Origin: Bacillus canaveralius
GTDB lineage: Bacteria > Bacillota > Bacilli > Bacillales > Cytobacillaceae
Assembly (NCBI RefSeq): GCF_002860125.1
Contig: NZ_PGVA01000004.1
Span: 1 to 64,000 of the forward strand
Direction: 5' to 3'
DNA: 64,000 nucleotides
Under the pieces are notes generated by a model. It ran no database searches and was not told where the DNA came from. It saw only the letters and a list, made by a program, of their open reading frames with translations. The position numbers and the translations under genes were made by a program. Shown one piece after another: positions 38,401 to 47,988 of this stretch. How positions within the stretch are numbered: position 1 is the first letter of the stretch; each line of letters starts with the position of its first letter.

Positions 38401-39525
38401 ATGAGTAAACGGGATTATTACGAAGTGCTTGGAGTTGGCAAAAGTGCGTCGAAGGATGAAATAAAAAAAGCATATCGGAAGCTTTCTAAAAAATACCATC
38501 CGGACATTAACAAAGAAAAAGATGCTGATGAAAAATTTAAAGAAGTAAAAGAAGCATATGAAGTGTTGAGCGATGACCAAAACCGCGCCCACTATGACCA
38601 GTTCGGCCATACCGATCCGAATCAGGGCTTTGGCGGCGGAGATTTCGGCGGTGGCTTTGGCGGTTTTGAGGATATATTCAATACATTTTTCGGCGGCGGT
38701 GGCGGACGACGCAGGGATCCTAATGCCCCAAGACAGGGTGCAGATTTACAATATACAATGACACTGTCTTTCGAAGAAGCCGTTTTTGGAAAAGAAACAA
38801 ATATTGAAATTCCCCGCGAAGAGACTTGCAATACATGTAATGGATCCGGGGCGAAACCGGGAACAAAACCGGAAACGTGCAAGCATTGCCATGGTACCGG
38901 CCAGCTGAATGTGGAGCAAAATACTCCGTTTGGGAGAATTGTCAACCGCAGGGTTTGTAACCACTGTAACGGAACAGGCAAAGAAATTAAGGACAAATGT
39001 TCAACATGCCGCGGAACCGGCAAGGTGACAAAACGCCGCAAGATTAACGTAAAAATTCCTGCCGGTATTGACGACGGCCAGCAGCTGCGCGTGTCCGGAC
39101 AAGGAGAGCCGGGTATTAATGGTGGACCTGCCGGTGATTTATATGTCGTGTTCCATGTCCGTTCCCACGAGTTTTTTGAACGTGATGGTGATGATATTTA
39201 TTGTGAAATGCCGATTACTTTTGTCCAGGCTGCGTTGGGGGACGAAATAGAAGTGCCGACCTTACACGGAAAAATCAAACTAAAGATCCCTTCAGGCACA
39301 CAAACTGGAACGCGATTCCGCTTAAAAGGCAAGGGTGTGCCGAATGTCAGGGGTTATGGTACGGGTGACCAGCATGTAGTAGTCAGGATCGTTACTCCGA
39401 CAAAGCTTTCAGAGAAACAGAAGCAGCTGTTAAATGAATTTGCTGAAGTCAGTGGAACAGTTCCCCAGGGGGAGCATGAGGAGAGCTTTTTTGAAAAAGT
39501 GAAGCGTGCCTTTAAGGGAGAATAA
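38401..39525 (+). CDS. dnaJ: Chaperone DnaJ (Hsp40)
   Basis: Type I J-protein, 374 residues. The J domain (1-70) has the HPD tripeptide in [12 protein letters not shown]-rich linker (about 75-105) is followed by the zinc domain with four CxxCxGxG repeats ([32 protein letters not shown]) and the substrate-binding C-terminal domains. The glycine-rich stretch is coded by a repetitive GGCGG sequence. It is followed by prmA, usually in the same transcript. Confidence 0.98.
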   Translation: MSKRDYYEVLGVGKSASKDEIKKAYRKLSKKYHPDINKEKDADEKFKEVKEAYEVLSDDQNRAHYDQFGHTDPNQGFGGGDFGGGFGGFEDIFNTFFGGGGGRRRDPNAPRQGADLQYTMTLSFEEAVFGKETNIEIPREETCNTCNGSGAKPGTKPETCKHCHGTGQLNVEQNTPFGRIVNRRVCNHCNGTGKEIKDKCSTCRGTGKVTKRRKINVKIPAGIDDGQQLRVSGQGEPGINGGPAGDLYVVFHVRSHEFFERDGDDIYCEMPITFVQAALGDEIEVPTLHGKIKLKIPSGTQTGTRFRLKGKGVPNVRGYGTGDQHVVVRIVTPTKLSEKQKQLLNEFAEVSGTVPQGEHEESFFEKVKRAFKGE

Positions 39526-39546
39526 AGGAAACGGAGTTGGTAGGAG

Positions 39547-40485
39547 ATGAAATGGTCAGAAATCAGCATTCATACTACAAATGAGGCGATTGAACCGATT
39601 TCAAATATATTGCATGAAGCCGGAGCGAGCGGAGTGGTAATTGAAGATCCGGCTGACCTTGTGAAGGAGCGGGAAGACCAGTTCGGAGAAATCTACCAAC
39701 TTAATCCTGATGACTATCCGGAGGAAGGCGTTATTGTAAAAGCTTATCTGCCTGTCAACAGCTTTCTTGGTGAAACAGTGGACGCAATCAAAGAAGCAAT
39801 TAACAATCTAATCATTCATAACATTGATATCGGGCTTAATGAAGTAACCATCAGTGAAGTCAATGAAGAAGAATGGGCAACAGCCTGGAAGAAATATTAT
39901 AATCCAGTGAAGATTTCCGAGAAATTCACAATTGTGCCTACGTGGGAAGACTACACGCCTGTAAACAGTGATGAACTGATCATTGAGCTCGATCCGGGGA
40001 TGGCGTTTGGAACGGGAACACATCCTACAACGGTTATGTGTATTCAGGCTTTAGAGCGAACAGTGAAGCAAGGGGACCGTGTGGTCGATGTCGGTACAGG
40101 CTCAGGGGTGCTAAGCATTGCGGCCGCCTTATTGGGGGCAGACCAGGTTCAGGCTCTGGATCTCGATGAAATTGCAGTAAAATCGGCCCGGCTGAATATT
40201 AAACTGAATAAAGTCCAGGAGCGCTGCACCGTTTCCCAAAACAATTTGCTGGACGGTATTAGAGAAGATGCAGATGTTGTTGTAGCAAATATATTGGCTG
40301 AGGTCATCCTTCGTTTTACCGATGATGTTTCACGGGTCGTCAAGCGGGGCGGATATTTCATCGCATCGGGAATTATCGCACAGAAAAAGCAGCAAGTAAG
40401 GGAAGCAATCATCGACGCCGGATTTGAGATTGAAGAAACCATTCATATGGAAGATTGGGTTGCGATAATCGCGAAAAGACGCTAA
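39547..40485 (+). CDS. prmA: Ribosomal protein L11 methyltransferase
   Basis: Methylates L11 at several amino groups, 312 residues. An N-terminal L11-recognition domain starts [17 protein letters not shown] motif [13 protein letters not shown] and catalytic-region motif [10 protein letters not shown] follow, with the PrmA-specific [12 protein letters not shown] segment. SD: GGAGTTGGTAGGAG. Its conserved position is between dnaJ and rsmE. Confidence 0.96.
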   Translation: MKWSEISIHTTNEAIEPISNILHEAGASGVVIEDPADLVKEREDQFGEIYQLNPDDYPEEGVIVKAYLPVNSFLGETVDAIKEAINNLIIHNIDIGLNEVTISEVNEEEWATAWKKYYNPVKISEKFTIVPTWEDYTPVNSDELIIELDPGMAFGTGTHPTTVMCIQALERTVKQGDRVVDVGTGSGVLSIAAALLGADQVQALDLDEIAVKSARLNIKLNKVQERCTVSQNNLLDGIREDADVVVANILAEVILRFTDDVSRVVKRGGYFIASGIIAQKKQQVREAIIDAGFEIEETIHMEDWVAIIAKRR

Positions 40486-40491
40486 GTTACG

Positions 40492-40525
40492 AAAAGGGGC
40501 ACATAAATCGTTTTGCCCTTTTTTC
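40492..40525 (+). terminator. Terminator after prmA
   Basis: AAAAGGGGCA pairs with TGCCCTTTT with one bulged G, and the T-run TTTTTT is part of the 3' arm. Confidence 0.6.
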
Positions 40526-40544
40526 GGTTTCCCGCAAAAACGGC

Positions 40545-40572
40545 TTGCTGTTTTTAGCAACGAAAATATAGT
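40545..40572 (+). promoter_or_regulatory. Putative promoter of rsmE-mtaB
   Basis: TTGCTG, 16-bp spacer, TATAGT, after the prmA terminator. Confidence 0.45.
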
Positions 40573-40638
40573 AAAATCTGCGGTACGGGTACCAAGATTA
40601 ATCAATTCGTGAATCAGATTTAAAGGTAGGTGCACGGT

Positions 40639-41388
40639 TTGCAAAGGTATTTTGTTAATGCTCCCGCTTCTGAAGGGCGCTTTTATATTTCTGGTGACGA
40701 CAGGCATCATATTGTCAGGGTCATGCGGGGCAAAATAGGTGACCAAATTATTTGTTCTGACTCCGACGGCAAGAGTGCGATCTGCACAATTGCAGAAATT
40801 ACCGATGACCTTGTAATCGCAACCGTTGTACAATGGGAAGAAGGATCCTCCGAGCTGCCAGTTCGGGTAGCGATCGCGAGCGGCCTGCCTAAAGGGGATA
40901 AACTCGAAACGATCATCCAAAAGGGAACTGAGCTTGGAGCTTATCAATTTATCCCTTTTACTGCAGCCCGTTCGATTGTTAAATGGGACGATAATAAGGC
41001 CAGTAAAAAGGTGGAACGGTGGCAAAAGATAGCCAAGGAAGCTGCAGAACAGTCGCACCGAAGACTGCTCCCAAAGGTGGCAGCACCGGTCACGTTCAAG
41101 GAGCTCTTGGCGTTAAGCCGCGATTACGATTTTAAGCTGATCGCCTATGAAGAAGATGCCAAAGCCGGTGAGTCATCAATGCTTTCGAAAACATTCGCAT
41201 CTGTTGAAAAAAACCAGTCAATGTTGATTGTGTTCGGGCCTGAGGGCGGCCTGGCCGACCAGGAAATCGCACAATTGAAAGAAGCCGGGTTTATTTCATG
41301 CGGATTTGGACCAAGAATATTAAGAACAGAAACGGCCCCGCTCTACGCACTGGCTGCCGTTTCTTATCATTTTGAATTGATGAGGTGA
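40639..41388 (+). CDS. rsmE: 16S rRNA m3U1498 methyltransferase RsmE
   Basis: SPOUT-class methyltransferase of 249 residues modifying U1498 of 16S rRNA. An N-terminal PUA-like domain starts MQRYFVNAP. The knot region has ASGLPKGDKLE, IVFGPEGGL and LGPRILRTETAPL-like motifs (here GFGPRILRTETAPLYAL). TTG 40639 is preferred from AGGTAGGTG at 40625-40632 and the family N-terminus; GTG 40630 lies inside that SD. mtaB follows 5 bp after the stop. Confidence 0.94.
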   Translation: MQRYFVNAPASEGRFYISGDDRHHIVRVMRGKIGDQIICSDSDGKSAICTIAEITDDLVIATVVQWEEGSSELPVRVAIASGLPKGDKLETIIQKGTELGAYQFIPFTAARSIVKWDDNKASKKVERWQKIAKEAAEQSHRRLLPKVAAPVTFKELLALSRDYDFKLIAYEEDAKAGESSMLSKTFASVEKNQSMLIVFGPEGGLADQEIAQLKEAGFISCGFGPRILRTETAPLYALAAVSYHFELMR

Positions 41389-41393
41389 AATAG

Positions 41394-42746
41394 ATGCCTG
41401 CAGTAGCTTTCCATACGCTTGGATGCAAAGTCAACCATTATGAGACAGAGGCAATCTGGCAGCTGTTCAAACAGGAAGGATATGACCGTGTTGACTTTGA
41501 ATCCACGGCAGACGTTTATATTATTAATACTTGTACCGTAACGAACACAGGAGATAAAAAGAGCCGCCAAGTCATCCGCCGCGCAATCAGAAAAAATCCC
41601 GATGCTGTTATCTGTGTAACCGGATGCTATGCGCAAACATCTCCTGCCGAAATTATGGCCATACCCGGAGTTGATATTGTTGTCGGCACACAAGACCGGG
41701 TTAAAATGCTTGAGTATATCGAACAGTTTAAAGTAGAGCGGCAGCCGATTAATGGTGTCGGTAACATCATGAAGAATCGTGTTTATGAGGAGCTTGATGT
41801 GCCCGCTTTTACCGATCGCACAAGGGCATCGCTTAAAATCCAGGAAGGCTGCAACAATTTTTGCACGTTTTGCATCATTCCATGGGCGCGCGGCTTAATG
41901 AGATCACGCGATCCGAAGGAAGTTATCCGCCAGGCGCAACAGCTTGTCGATGCTGGCTATAAGGAAATCGTCCTGACCGGAATTCATACCGGCGGCTATG
42001 GCGAAGACATGAAGGATTACAATTTAGCGATGCTGCTCAGAGATTTAGAAGCGCAGGTAAAAGGCTTAAAACGATTAAGAATTTCCTCGATTGAAGCAAG
42101 CCAAATTACCAATGAAGTGATTGAAGTGCTGGGCCAGTCAAAAATGGTTGTCCGCCATTTGCATATTCCTCTTCAATCAGGATCAAACACAGTGTTAAAA
42201 AGAATGCGCAGAAAATACTCGATGGAGTTCTTCGCTGAACGCTTGACCCGCCTCAAAGAAGCATTGCCGGGCTTGGCAATCACATCTGATGTAATCGTCG
42301 GTTTCCCTGGAGAAACAGAGGAAGAATTCATGGAGACTTATGATTTCATTAAAGAACATCAATTCTCCGAACTCCATGTCTTTCCGTACTCAAAGCGGAC
42401 CGGAACACCGGCAGCAAGAATGGAAGACCAGGTAGACGAAGAGGTTAAAAACGAACGCGTTCACCGCCTGATCGCCTTGTCCGATCAATTGGCGAAAGAA
42501 TATGCATCAAAACATGAAAACGAAGTCCTCGAAGTCATTCCGGAAGAAATTTATAAAGATGAGCCCGATCGCGGTCTTTATGTTGGATACACGGATAATT
42601 ATTTAAAAGTTGTGTTCCCCGCTGATGAAACAATGATCGGCCAAATTGTAAAAGTTAAAATTGCCAAAGCCGGCTATCCATTCAACGAAGGACAATTCGT
42701 CCGCGTCATCGAAGACACGGAAATGAAGGAAGAAGCGGCAGTATAA
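41394..42746 (+). CDS. mtaB: tRNA N6-threonylcarbamoyladenosine(37) methylthiotransferase MtaB
   Basis: Radical SAM enzyme converting t6A37 to ms2t6A37 in tRNA, 450 residues. The N-terminal UPF0004 domain has three cysteines (HTLGCKVN, INTCTVT, VTGCYAQ). The radical SAM motif CNNFCTFC (C-x3-C-x2-C) and a C-terminal TRAM domain follow. It is close behind rsmE and ends at a strong terminator. Confidence 0.96.
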   Translation: MPAVAFHTLGCKVNHYETEAIWQLFKQEGYDRVDFESTADVYIINTCTVTNTGDKKSRQVIRRAIRKNPDAVICVTGCYAQTSPAEIMAIPGVDIVVGTQDRVKMLEYIEQFKVERQPINGVGNIMKNRVYEELDVPAFTDRTRASLKIQEGCNNFCTFCIIPWARGLMRSRDPKEVIRQAQQLVDAGYKEIVLTGIHTGGYGEDMKDYNLAMLLRDLEAQVKGLKRLRISSIEASQITNEVIEVLGQSKMVVRHLHIPLQSGSNTVLKRMRRKYSMEFFAERLTRLKEALPGLAITSDVIVGFPGETEEEFMETYDFIKEHQFSELHVFPYSKRTGTPAARMEDQVDEEVKNERVHRLIALSDQLAKEYASKHENEVLEVIPEEIYKDEPDRGLYVGYTDNYLKVVFPADETMIGQIVKVKIAKAGYPFNEGQFVRVIEDTEMKEEAAV

Positions 42747-42755
42747 TGTGAGATG

Positions 42756-42790
42756 GAATTGCTATTTTTAATGATAGCAATTCTTTTTTT
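42756..42790 (+). terminator. Terminator of rsmE-mtaB
   Basis: Perfect 10-bp stem GAATTGCTAT with ATAGCAATTC, 8-nt loop, then seven T. Confidence 0.88.
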
Positions 42791-42905
42791 TAGAGTACGA
42801 ATTTGAAACCGATTGCATTTTTATAATTTATTCTCGAAATTTCAACCATACAATGATATGATTAGAGAGGTACGGACAACCTTCCATTGTAAAGGAGAGT
42901 TCAAG

Positions 42906-43577
42906 ATGAGTAAAAATGTAGCAAGCATGATTGATCATACACTGTTAAAAGCAGATGCGACAAAAGAACAAATAAAGGATCTGTGCGAGGAAGCGAAGCA
43001 GCATCATTTTGCCTCCGTTTGTATCAACCCGGCATGGGTTAAATACGCAAGTGAACTTTTGAGCGGCACGGAAGTTAAGGTATGTACGGTAATTGGCTTT
43101 CCGCTTGGGGCAACAACATCCGCAACAAAGGCTTTCGAAACGAAAAATGCGATTGAAAACGGTGCTGGTGAAGTCGATATGGTAATCAACATTGGCGCTT
43201 TAAAAGATCGAAATTATGACATAGTTGAAAGTGATATCCGTGCGGTTGCCGAAGCAGCAAAAAGCAAGGCATTGCTAAAAGTGATTATTGAGACATCCCT
43301 GTTAACTGAAGAAGAAAAAGTGCGCGCATGCGAACTTGCAGTCAAGGCCGGGGCAGATTTTGTAAAAACATCAACAGGCTTTTCAACTGGCGGCGCCACG
43401 AAAGAGGATATTGCATTAATGCGTAAGACGGTTGGTCCCGACATCGGCGTCAAAGCATCCGGTGGAGTGAGAAGCGCGGCTGATGCCGAAATGATGATCG
43501 CAGCAGGTGCAACGAGAATCGGTGCAAGTTCAGGTGTTTCGATTGTAAAAGGGTTAACCGGTGACTCAGACTATTAA
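42906..43577 (+). CDS. deoC: Deoxyribose-phosphate aldolase
   Basis: Class I aldolase splitting 2-deoxyribose-5-phosphate into glyceraldehyde-3-phosphate and acetaldehyde, 223 residues. The Schiff-base lysine is K154 in FVKTSTGFS, and the second lysine motif GVKASGGV is present. ATG 42906 follows AAAGGAGAG; the open frame to 42813 has no SD. It stands alone between two terminators, inserted into an otherwise B. subtilis-like mtaB-yqeW order. In B. subtilis deoC is in the dra-nupC-pdp operon. Confidence 0.95.
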   Translation: MSKNVASMIDHTLLKADATKEQIKDLCEEAKQHHFASVCINPAWVKYASELLSGTEVKVCTVIGFPLGATTSATKAFETKNAIENGAGEVDMVINIGALKDRNYDIVESDIRAVAEAAKSKALLKVIIETSLLTEEEKVRACELAVKAGADFVKTSTGFSTGGATKEDIALMRKTVGPDIGVKASGGVRSAADAEMMIAAGATRIGASSGVSIVKGLTGDSDY

Positions 43578-43590
43578 TCAAATTAAAACG

Positions 43591-43632
43591 AATAAACGCT
43601 CTTAAACCTAGTCCAGTTTAAGGGCGTTTATT
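43591..43632. terminator. Bidirectional terminator between deoC and yqeW
   Basis: AATAAACGCTCTTAAAC and GTTTAAGGGCGTTTATT form a 17-bp stem with one mismatch and an 8-nt loop. Confidence 0.85.
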
Positions 43633-43650
43633 ATTTCTAAAAGGAAAAAA

Positions 43651-44574
43651 TCATTTTCGGTCATGAATCCATAGTATTATTTGCCCAAACCTTTCTGCAA
43701 AAGGGAGGATGATCAGCGACGAAACGACATTAAAGAAAACGCTGATATGGGCAAGCTGGACATCAATGTCATCCGCGGTTAATGGAGCAGCATCAGCAAG
43801 TATTTTTATAAATGGGAAAAAAGCGGCAACACCGAGAACATTAAGCCATATATGAGCGTATGCAGCGAGCCTGGCTTCTCTGCCTGCAGTTATCGAGGCG
43901 ATATATGCGGTTACACATGTGCCAATGTTGGCGCCGAACATAATCGCAACCGCAGACACGAGGCTTAAATGGCCCGCTATTAAAAAGCCCATCAGCATTC
44001 CGACTACCGCGGTGCTTGACTGGATTACAGCAGTGATGATTGCTCCTGCCATGACACTAAACAGATGGCTGTCATTCAAAAATGTCAACAGATTATCAAT
44101 GTAAGGCGTGACTGACAAAGGTGTTGCCATGTATTTAAATCCTCGCATCGCGGTGAACACCGTTGCAATCCCAAATATGATCATGCCGGCACTTCGCACT
44201 CTTTTATTATTGAGTGCGATCAGAATGGCACCGGTAACTGACAGCGGAAGCAGGATGGAATCGATATCAAATGTAATAAACTCTGCTGTGAAGGTGGTAC
44301 CAATATTGGTGCCAAGAATGATGCCAATCGATTGCGGAAAGGTTAACAGCCGGGCTGAAATCATTCCAATTGTGATGACCATAACTGCAGAGCTGCTCTG
44401 GAGAATGGCTGTGACCAATATACCAATCAGGAACCCTTTCATTGGGGAAGCTGTCAGCCGGGCCATCCACAATTTAAGTGAACCGGCTGATAAATTAAAC
44501 AAGCCTGTTCTTAAAATCGTCATGCCGAAGATAAACATCCCAATGAACAGGATAAATAATAGCATCAAAAGCAT
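43651..44574 (-). CDS. yqeW: Na/Pi-cotransporter family membrane protein YqeW
   Basis: A 307-residue polytopic membrane protein of the Na/Pi cotransporter II family. Two inverted Na/Pi repeats each carry a QSSSAV/QSSTAV motif (ILQSSSAVMV and VIQSSTAVVG) and a GTNIGTT or GANIGTC motif. It lacks the C-terminal PhoU-like domain seen in longer homologues. ATG 44574 (reverse) lies 9 bp from GGGAGTG; GTG 44583 is within that SD. Substrate is inferred from the family. Confidence 0.88.
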   Translation of the reverse strand: MLLMLLFILFIGMFIFGMTILRTGLFNLSAGSLKLWMARLTASPMKGFLIGILVTAILQSSSAVMVITIGMISARLLTFPQSIGIILGTNIGTTFTAEFITFDIDSILLPLSVTGAILIALNNKRVRSAGMIIFGIATVFTAMRGFKYMATPLSVTPYIDNLLTFLNDSHLFSVMAGAIITAVIQSSTAVVGMLMGFLIAGHLSLVSAVAIMFGANIGTCVTAYIASITAGREARLAAYAHIWLNVLGVAAFFPFIKILADAAPLTADDIDVQLAHISVFFNVVSSLIILPFAERFGQIILWIHDRK

Positions 44575-44678
44575 GTCCTTCACTCCCTTCTTAAATCATA
44601 TGGGGGGATTGCGAATGACATGCCATGAAATAGAGACACTTGAATATTGTACGGAGAACGAGGAGACTAAATACAGAG

Positions 44679-44707
44679 TTGACCTTGCACGGGCATTATA
44701 TTATAAT
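44679..44707 (+). promoter_or_regulatory. SigA promoter of rpsU
   Basis: TTGACC, 17-bp spacer, perfect TATAAT; predicted start near 44714, about 60 bp before the rpsU ATG. Confidence 0.8.
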
Positions 44708-44772
44708 TGCAAAGTACATGGAATTTTCATGTAGTAATGTTAGTGGGTTGTGCTCGGAGGGAGGGAAAGAGA

Positions 44773-44946
44773 ATGTCTAAAACTGTCGTTCGCAAAAACG
44801 AATCGCTTGAAGATGCTCTTCGTCGTTTCAAACGTACTGTATCTAAAACTGGTACTTTACAGGAAGCCAGAAAGCGCGAGTTCTACGAAAAGCCTAGCGT
44901 AAAGCGTAAGAAAAAGTCTGAGGCTGCAAGAAAACGTAAGTGGTAA
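44773..44946 (+). CDS. rpsU: Ribosomal protein bS21
   Basis: A 57-residue highly basic 30S protein starting [20 protein letters not shown] and ending in a lysine/arginine block. ATG 44773 follows GGAGGGAGGG. yqeY begins 16 bp downstream, the usual rpsU-yqeY pair. Confidence 0.97.
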   Translation: MSKTVVRKNESLEDALRRFKRTVSKTGTLQEARKREFYEKPSVKRKKKSEAARKRKW

Positions 44947-44962
44947 GAGAGGGTGTATATGA

Positions 44963-45409
44963 TTGAGTCTTCTCGAGCGTTTAAATAGTGATATGATACA
45001 AGCGATGAAAAGCAAGCAAAAAGACAAACTCACTGTAATTCGGATGGTAAAAGCTTCGATGCAAAACGAAGCGATTAAGCTCGGTAAAAAAGAGCTATCC
45101 GAAGAAGAAGAGTTAACAGTTCTTTCTCGCGAAGTAAAACAACGCAAGGATTCCCTCCAGGAATTTGAAAAAGCAGGTCGTGAAGACCTTGTTGAAAAAA
45201 TTCGCACTGAATTACAGTATGTTGATCTATATATGCCACAACAGCTTTCCGAAGAGGAAGTTTCTGAAATCGTGCAAGAAACGATTTTGGAAACAGGTGC
45301 ATCGTCAAAAGCTGATATGGGCAAAGTGATGGCTGCGATAATGCCCAAGGTTAAAGGCAAAGCAGACGGATCGCTTGTAAATAAACTCGTACAACAACAT
45401 CTTTCATAA
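44963..45409 (+). CDS. yqeY: GatB/YqeY domain-containing protein
   Basis: A 148-residue helical protein resembling the C-terminal tRNA-binding tail of GatB. It includes [13 protein letters not shown] and the C-terminal [22 protein letters not shown] motif. It may bind tRNA; the function is not established. TTG 44963 follows AGAGGGTG. It is co-transcribed with rpsU and followed by a terminator. Confidence 0.93.
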   Translation: MSLLERLNSDMIQAMKSKQKDKLTVIRMVKASMQNEAIKLGKKELSEEEELTVLSREVKQRKDSLQEFEKAGREDLVEKIRTELQYVDLYMPQQLSEEEVSEIVQETILETGASSKADMGKVMAAIMPKVKGKADGSLVNKLVQQHLS

Positions 45410-45421
45410 TTGAATGAAACA

Positions 45422-45452
45422 GGATCGCAGGCAGTTGTCTGCGGTCCGTTTT
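45422..45452 (+). terminator. Terminator of rpsU-yqeY
   Basis: GGATCGCAG pairs with CTGCGGTCC (one wobble), then GTTTTG. Confidence 0.7.
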
Positions 45453-45542
45453 GTATTTTGCGGCTGCCAGGGCATATGCTGTTTCTGTCACATCATTCAT
45501 GGATGATTGGGAGAAAGTAACATTGATATTTTTTCTTGAAAA

Positions 45543-45570
45543 TGAATCTTTCTTTATCGGAAAACGTAAA
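45543..45570 (+). promoter_or_regulatory. SigW-like ECF promoter of yqeZ-floA-yqfB
   Basis: TGAATC (5 of 6 to TGAAAC), 16-bp spacer, CGTAAA. It sits about 38 bp before the yqeZ start. The B. subtilis operon is SigW-dependent. Confidence 0.65.
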
Positions 45571-45608
45571 TACATAAACGAAATAAATGGAAGAAAGGGG
45601 GGAAGGGT

Positions 45609-46940
45609 GTGGCAATACGCCGCTATCTTACAGCAATAGCTCTTTTACTTGCTTTCTTGGCAATCGTTTTTCCGTCTGAAGGTTCTGCAAAGGATGAAAT
45701 TGTTTATGTCGTTCCGCTTGAGGAAACGGTTGAAAAAGGCCTTTTCGGTTTCCTGAAGCGAGCTGTCCAAACCGCCGAAGCGGAGGATGCAGCTGCTATT
45801 ATTTTTGAAATCAATACTCCCGGAGGCGCTGTGGATGCAGCAGCAGAAATTGGCAAACTGCTGGCGACAACAGATGTAAGAACGGTCAGCTTCGTCAACA
45901 AGCAGGCCTTATCTGCTGGAGCATATATTTCCTTGTATACTGACGAAATCTATATGGCTCCCGGTTCGACGATGGGTGCTGCTGCGATTATAGACCAGCA
46001 GGGAAATACAGCCGGTAAAAAAGCGGAGTCCTACTGGCTGAAGGAAATGGAGAACGCAGCACAGCATGCTGGCCGGGATCCGCAATACGCGATTGCGATG
46101 GCCAGTGAAGACAATGATTTATCTGAATACGGGGCCGGTCAAGGGAAATTGCTGACGTTAACAAGTGATGAGGCGCTTGAAGTCGGATATTCAGAAGGAA
46201 CCGTAAACGATCTCGATGAACTAACGGAAAAGCTCGGCCTTGCCGATGCTGAAGTTCGAACCGTCGAAGAAAGCTTTGCAGAAAAGGTTGCGCGCTTTAT
46301 CACCAACCCGATCGTAGTGCCGATTTTATTGACACTGGGAAGTCTCGGGCTTGTCCTTGAGCTATACTCACCAGGCTTTGGCCTTCCTGGCTTCACGGGC
46401 TTGTCTGCGCTTTTATTATTCTTTTACGGACACCTCGTTGCCGGCCTGGCTGGATACGAAACTTTCATTCTATTCGCGGTCGGAATCGGCCTGCTCATCC
46501 TCGAGCTCTTTGTTCCGGGCGGAATTGCCGGTATACTTGGAGCAGCAGCCATCCTGGGCAGCTTGTTTTTAGCATCAGATAACGTGTTCCATATGGGTAT
46601 ATCCCTGTTAATTGCAATCGGAGTGTCCATTTTAGCATCTATTTTACTAGTAAAGGTGTTTGGTAAAAAAATGAGACTGTTTAAAAAGATGATTTTAACC
46701 GATTCAACGAGCACCGAAAGCGGTTATGTCTCCAATAAAAATCGCCTGGAACTGGTCGGCCTTGAAGGCTATGCCTTAACCGCATTGCGGCCAGCAGGTA
46801 CGATAGTGATAGAGGATGAGCGCATTGACGTCGTCAGTGAAGGAGGCTTTGTACTGCAGGGAGCCAAAGTGAGAGTCATAAAAGCAGAGGGATCGCGGAT
46901 CGTGGTCAGGGAAATTCCTGATTTAGATAAAAACGAATAA
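45609..46940 (+). CDS. yqeZ: NfeD family membrane serine protease YqeZ
   Basis: A 443-residue membrane protein: signal peptide or anchor (about 5-25), a ClpP-like protease domain with INTPGGAVDAAAEIG and the serine of NKQALSAGAYIS, a hydrophobic membrane region (about 238-350) and a C-terminal OB-fold NfeD domain ending in VREIPDL. NfeD proteins are encoded beside flotillin or SPFH genes and act with them in membrane microdomains. GTG 45609 follows AAAGGGGGGAAGGG. floA starts 16 bp downstream. Confidence 0.92.
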   Translation: MAIRRYLTAIALLLAFLAIVFPSEGSAKDEIVYVVPLEETVEKGLFGFLKRAVQTAEAEDAAAIIFEINTPGGAVDAAAEIGKLLATTDVRTVSFVNKQALSAGAYISLYTDEIYMAPGSTMGAAAIIDQQGNTAGKKAESYWLKEMENAAQHAGRDPQYAIAMASEDNDLSEYGAGQGKLLTLTSDEALEVGYSEGTVNDLDELTEKLGLADAEVRTVEESFAEKVARFITNPIVVPILLTLGSLGLVLELYSPGFGLPGFTGLSALLLFFYGHLVAGLAGYETFILFAVGIGLLILELFVPGGIAGILGAAAILGSLFLASDNVFHMGISLLIAIGVSILASILLVKVFGKKMRLFKKMILTDSTSTESGYVSNKNRLELVGLEGYALTALRPAGTIVIEDERIDVVSEGGFVLQGAKVRVIKAEGSRIVVREIPDLDKNE

Positions 46941-46956
46941 CTAGGAGGAAATCTGA

Positions 46957-47949
46957 ATGGAAGCATCAATGTTATTTATTTTAGTAGCCATCGTGCTCGG
47001 CATTATTTTGCTGTCAATCTTATTGACATTTGTGCCGGTCATGCTGTGGGTTTCGGCCCTTGCAGCCGGAGTAAGAGTAAGCATATTCACCCTGATTGGA
47101 ATGAGGCTGCGCCGGGTTATCCCAAACCGCGTCATTAATCCGTTAATCAAGGCGCATAAAGCCGGATTAAATGTAACGACAAACCAGCTTGAAAGCCATT
47201 ATCTTGCCGGCGGTAACGTCGACAGGGTTGTCAATGCATTAATCGCCGCCCACCGTGCCAATATCGAACTATCGTTTGAGCGCAGTGCAGCAATTGATCT
47301 GGCAGGACGTGACGTTTTGGAAGCAGTCCAAATGAGCGTTAATCCAAAAGTAATCGAAACACCGTTTATTTCCGGCGTGGCAATGAATGGAATCGAAGTA
47401 AAAGCAAAAGCAAGAATTACCGTCCGTGCCAACATCGAGCGCTTAGTAGGAGGAGCCGGTGAAGAGACGGTTGTTGCCCGTGTTGGTGAAGGGATCGTTT
47501 CAACAATTGGTTCTTCAGACAACCATAAGAAAGTACTGGAAAACCCGGATATGATTTCGAAAACCGTCCTTTCAAAGGGCTTGGATGCAGGTACCGCATT
47601 TGAAATCCTCTCGATTGATATTGCGGACGTTGACATCGGTAAAAACATCGGTGCCGAGCTTCAAACAGAACAGGCTGAAGCAGATAAAAATATTGCCCAG
47701 GCTAAGGCAGAAGAACGCCGGGCGATGGCGGTGGCAAAGGAGCAGGAGATGAAAGCACGCGTCCAGGAAATGAGGGCGAAGGTTGTCGAAGCGGAAGCGA
47801 CCGTGCCGCTTGCGATGGCAGAAGCTTTAAGAGAAGGCAATATCGGTGTAATGGATTATATGAACATCCAAAATATCTCGGCTGATACCGATATGAGGGG
47901 CTCAATCGGCAAAATGACAGGCGAGAAAAAAGATAACGGCAAGAAATAA
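46957..47949 (+). CDS. floA: Flotillin-like protein FloA (YqfA)
   Basis: A 330-residue scaffold protein of bacterial lipid rafts. An N-terminal membrane segment (about residues 4-42) precedes the SPFH/band-7 domain and a coiled coil rich in A, E and K (about 230-290; [20 protein letters not shown]). It organises signalling and secretion complexes and cell-wall enzymes. SD: TAGGAGGAA. It lies in the envelope-stress operon with yqeZ and yqfB. Confidence 0.96.
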   Translation: MEASMLFILVAIVLGIILLSILLTFVPVMLWVSALAAGVRVSIFTLIGMRLRRVIPNRVINPLIKAHKAGLNVTTNQLESHYLAGGNVDRVVNALIAAHRANIELSFERSAAIDLAGRDVLEAVQMSVNPKVIETPFISGVAMNGIEVKAKARITVRANIERLVGGAGEETVVARVGEGIVSTIGSSDNHKKVLENPDMISKTVLSKGLDAGTAFEILSIDIADVDIGKNIGAELQTEQAEADKNIAQAKAEERRAMAVAKEQEMKARVQEMRAKVVEAEATVPLAMAEALREGNIGVMDYMNIQNISADTDMRGSIGKMTGEKKDNGKK

Positions 47950-47988
47950 TAAGAGGAAAACCCGGACTTAAGAAGGGAGGAGCCTCTA

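Noticed and set aside
44615-44734. A 39-codon reading frame upstream of rpsU
   Set aside because: It contains the near-perfect rpsU promoter (TTGACC-N17-TATAAT at 44679-44707), has only a weak SD and matches no family I know.
44108-44734. Long forward frame antisense to yqeW
   Set aside because: It arises from codon bias opposite a membrane protein gene; no SD and no recognisable motif.
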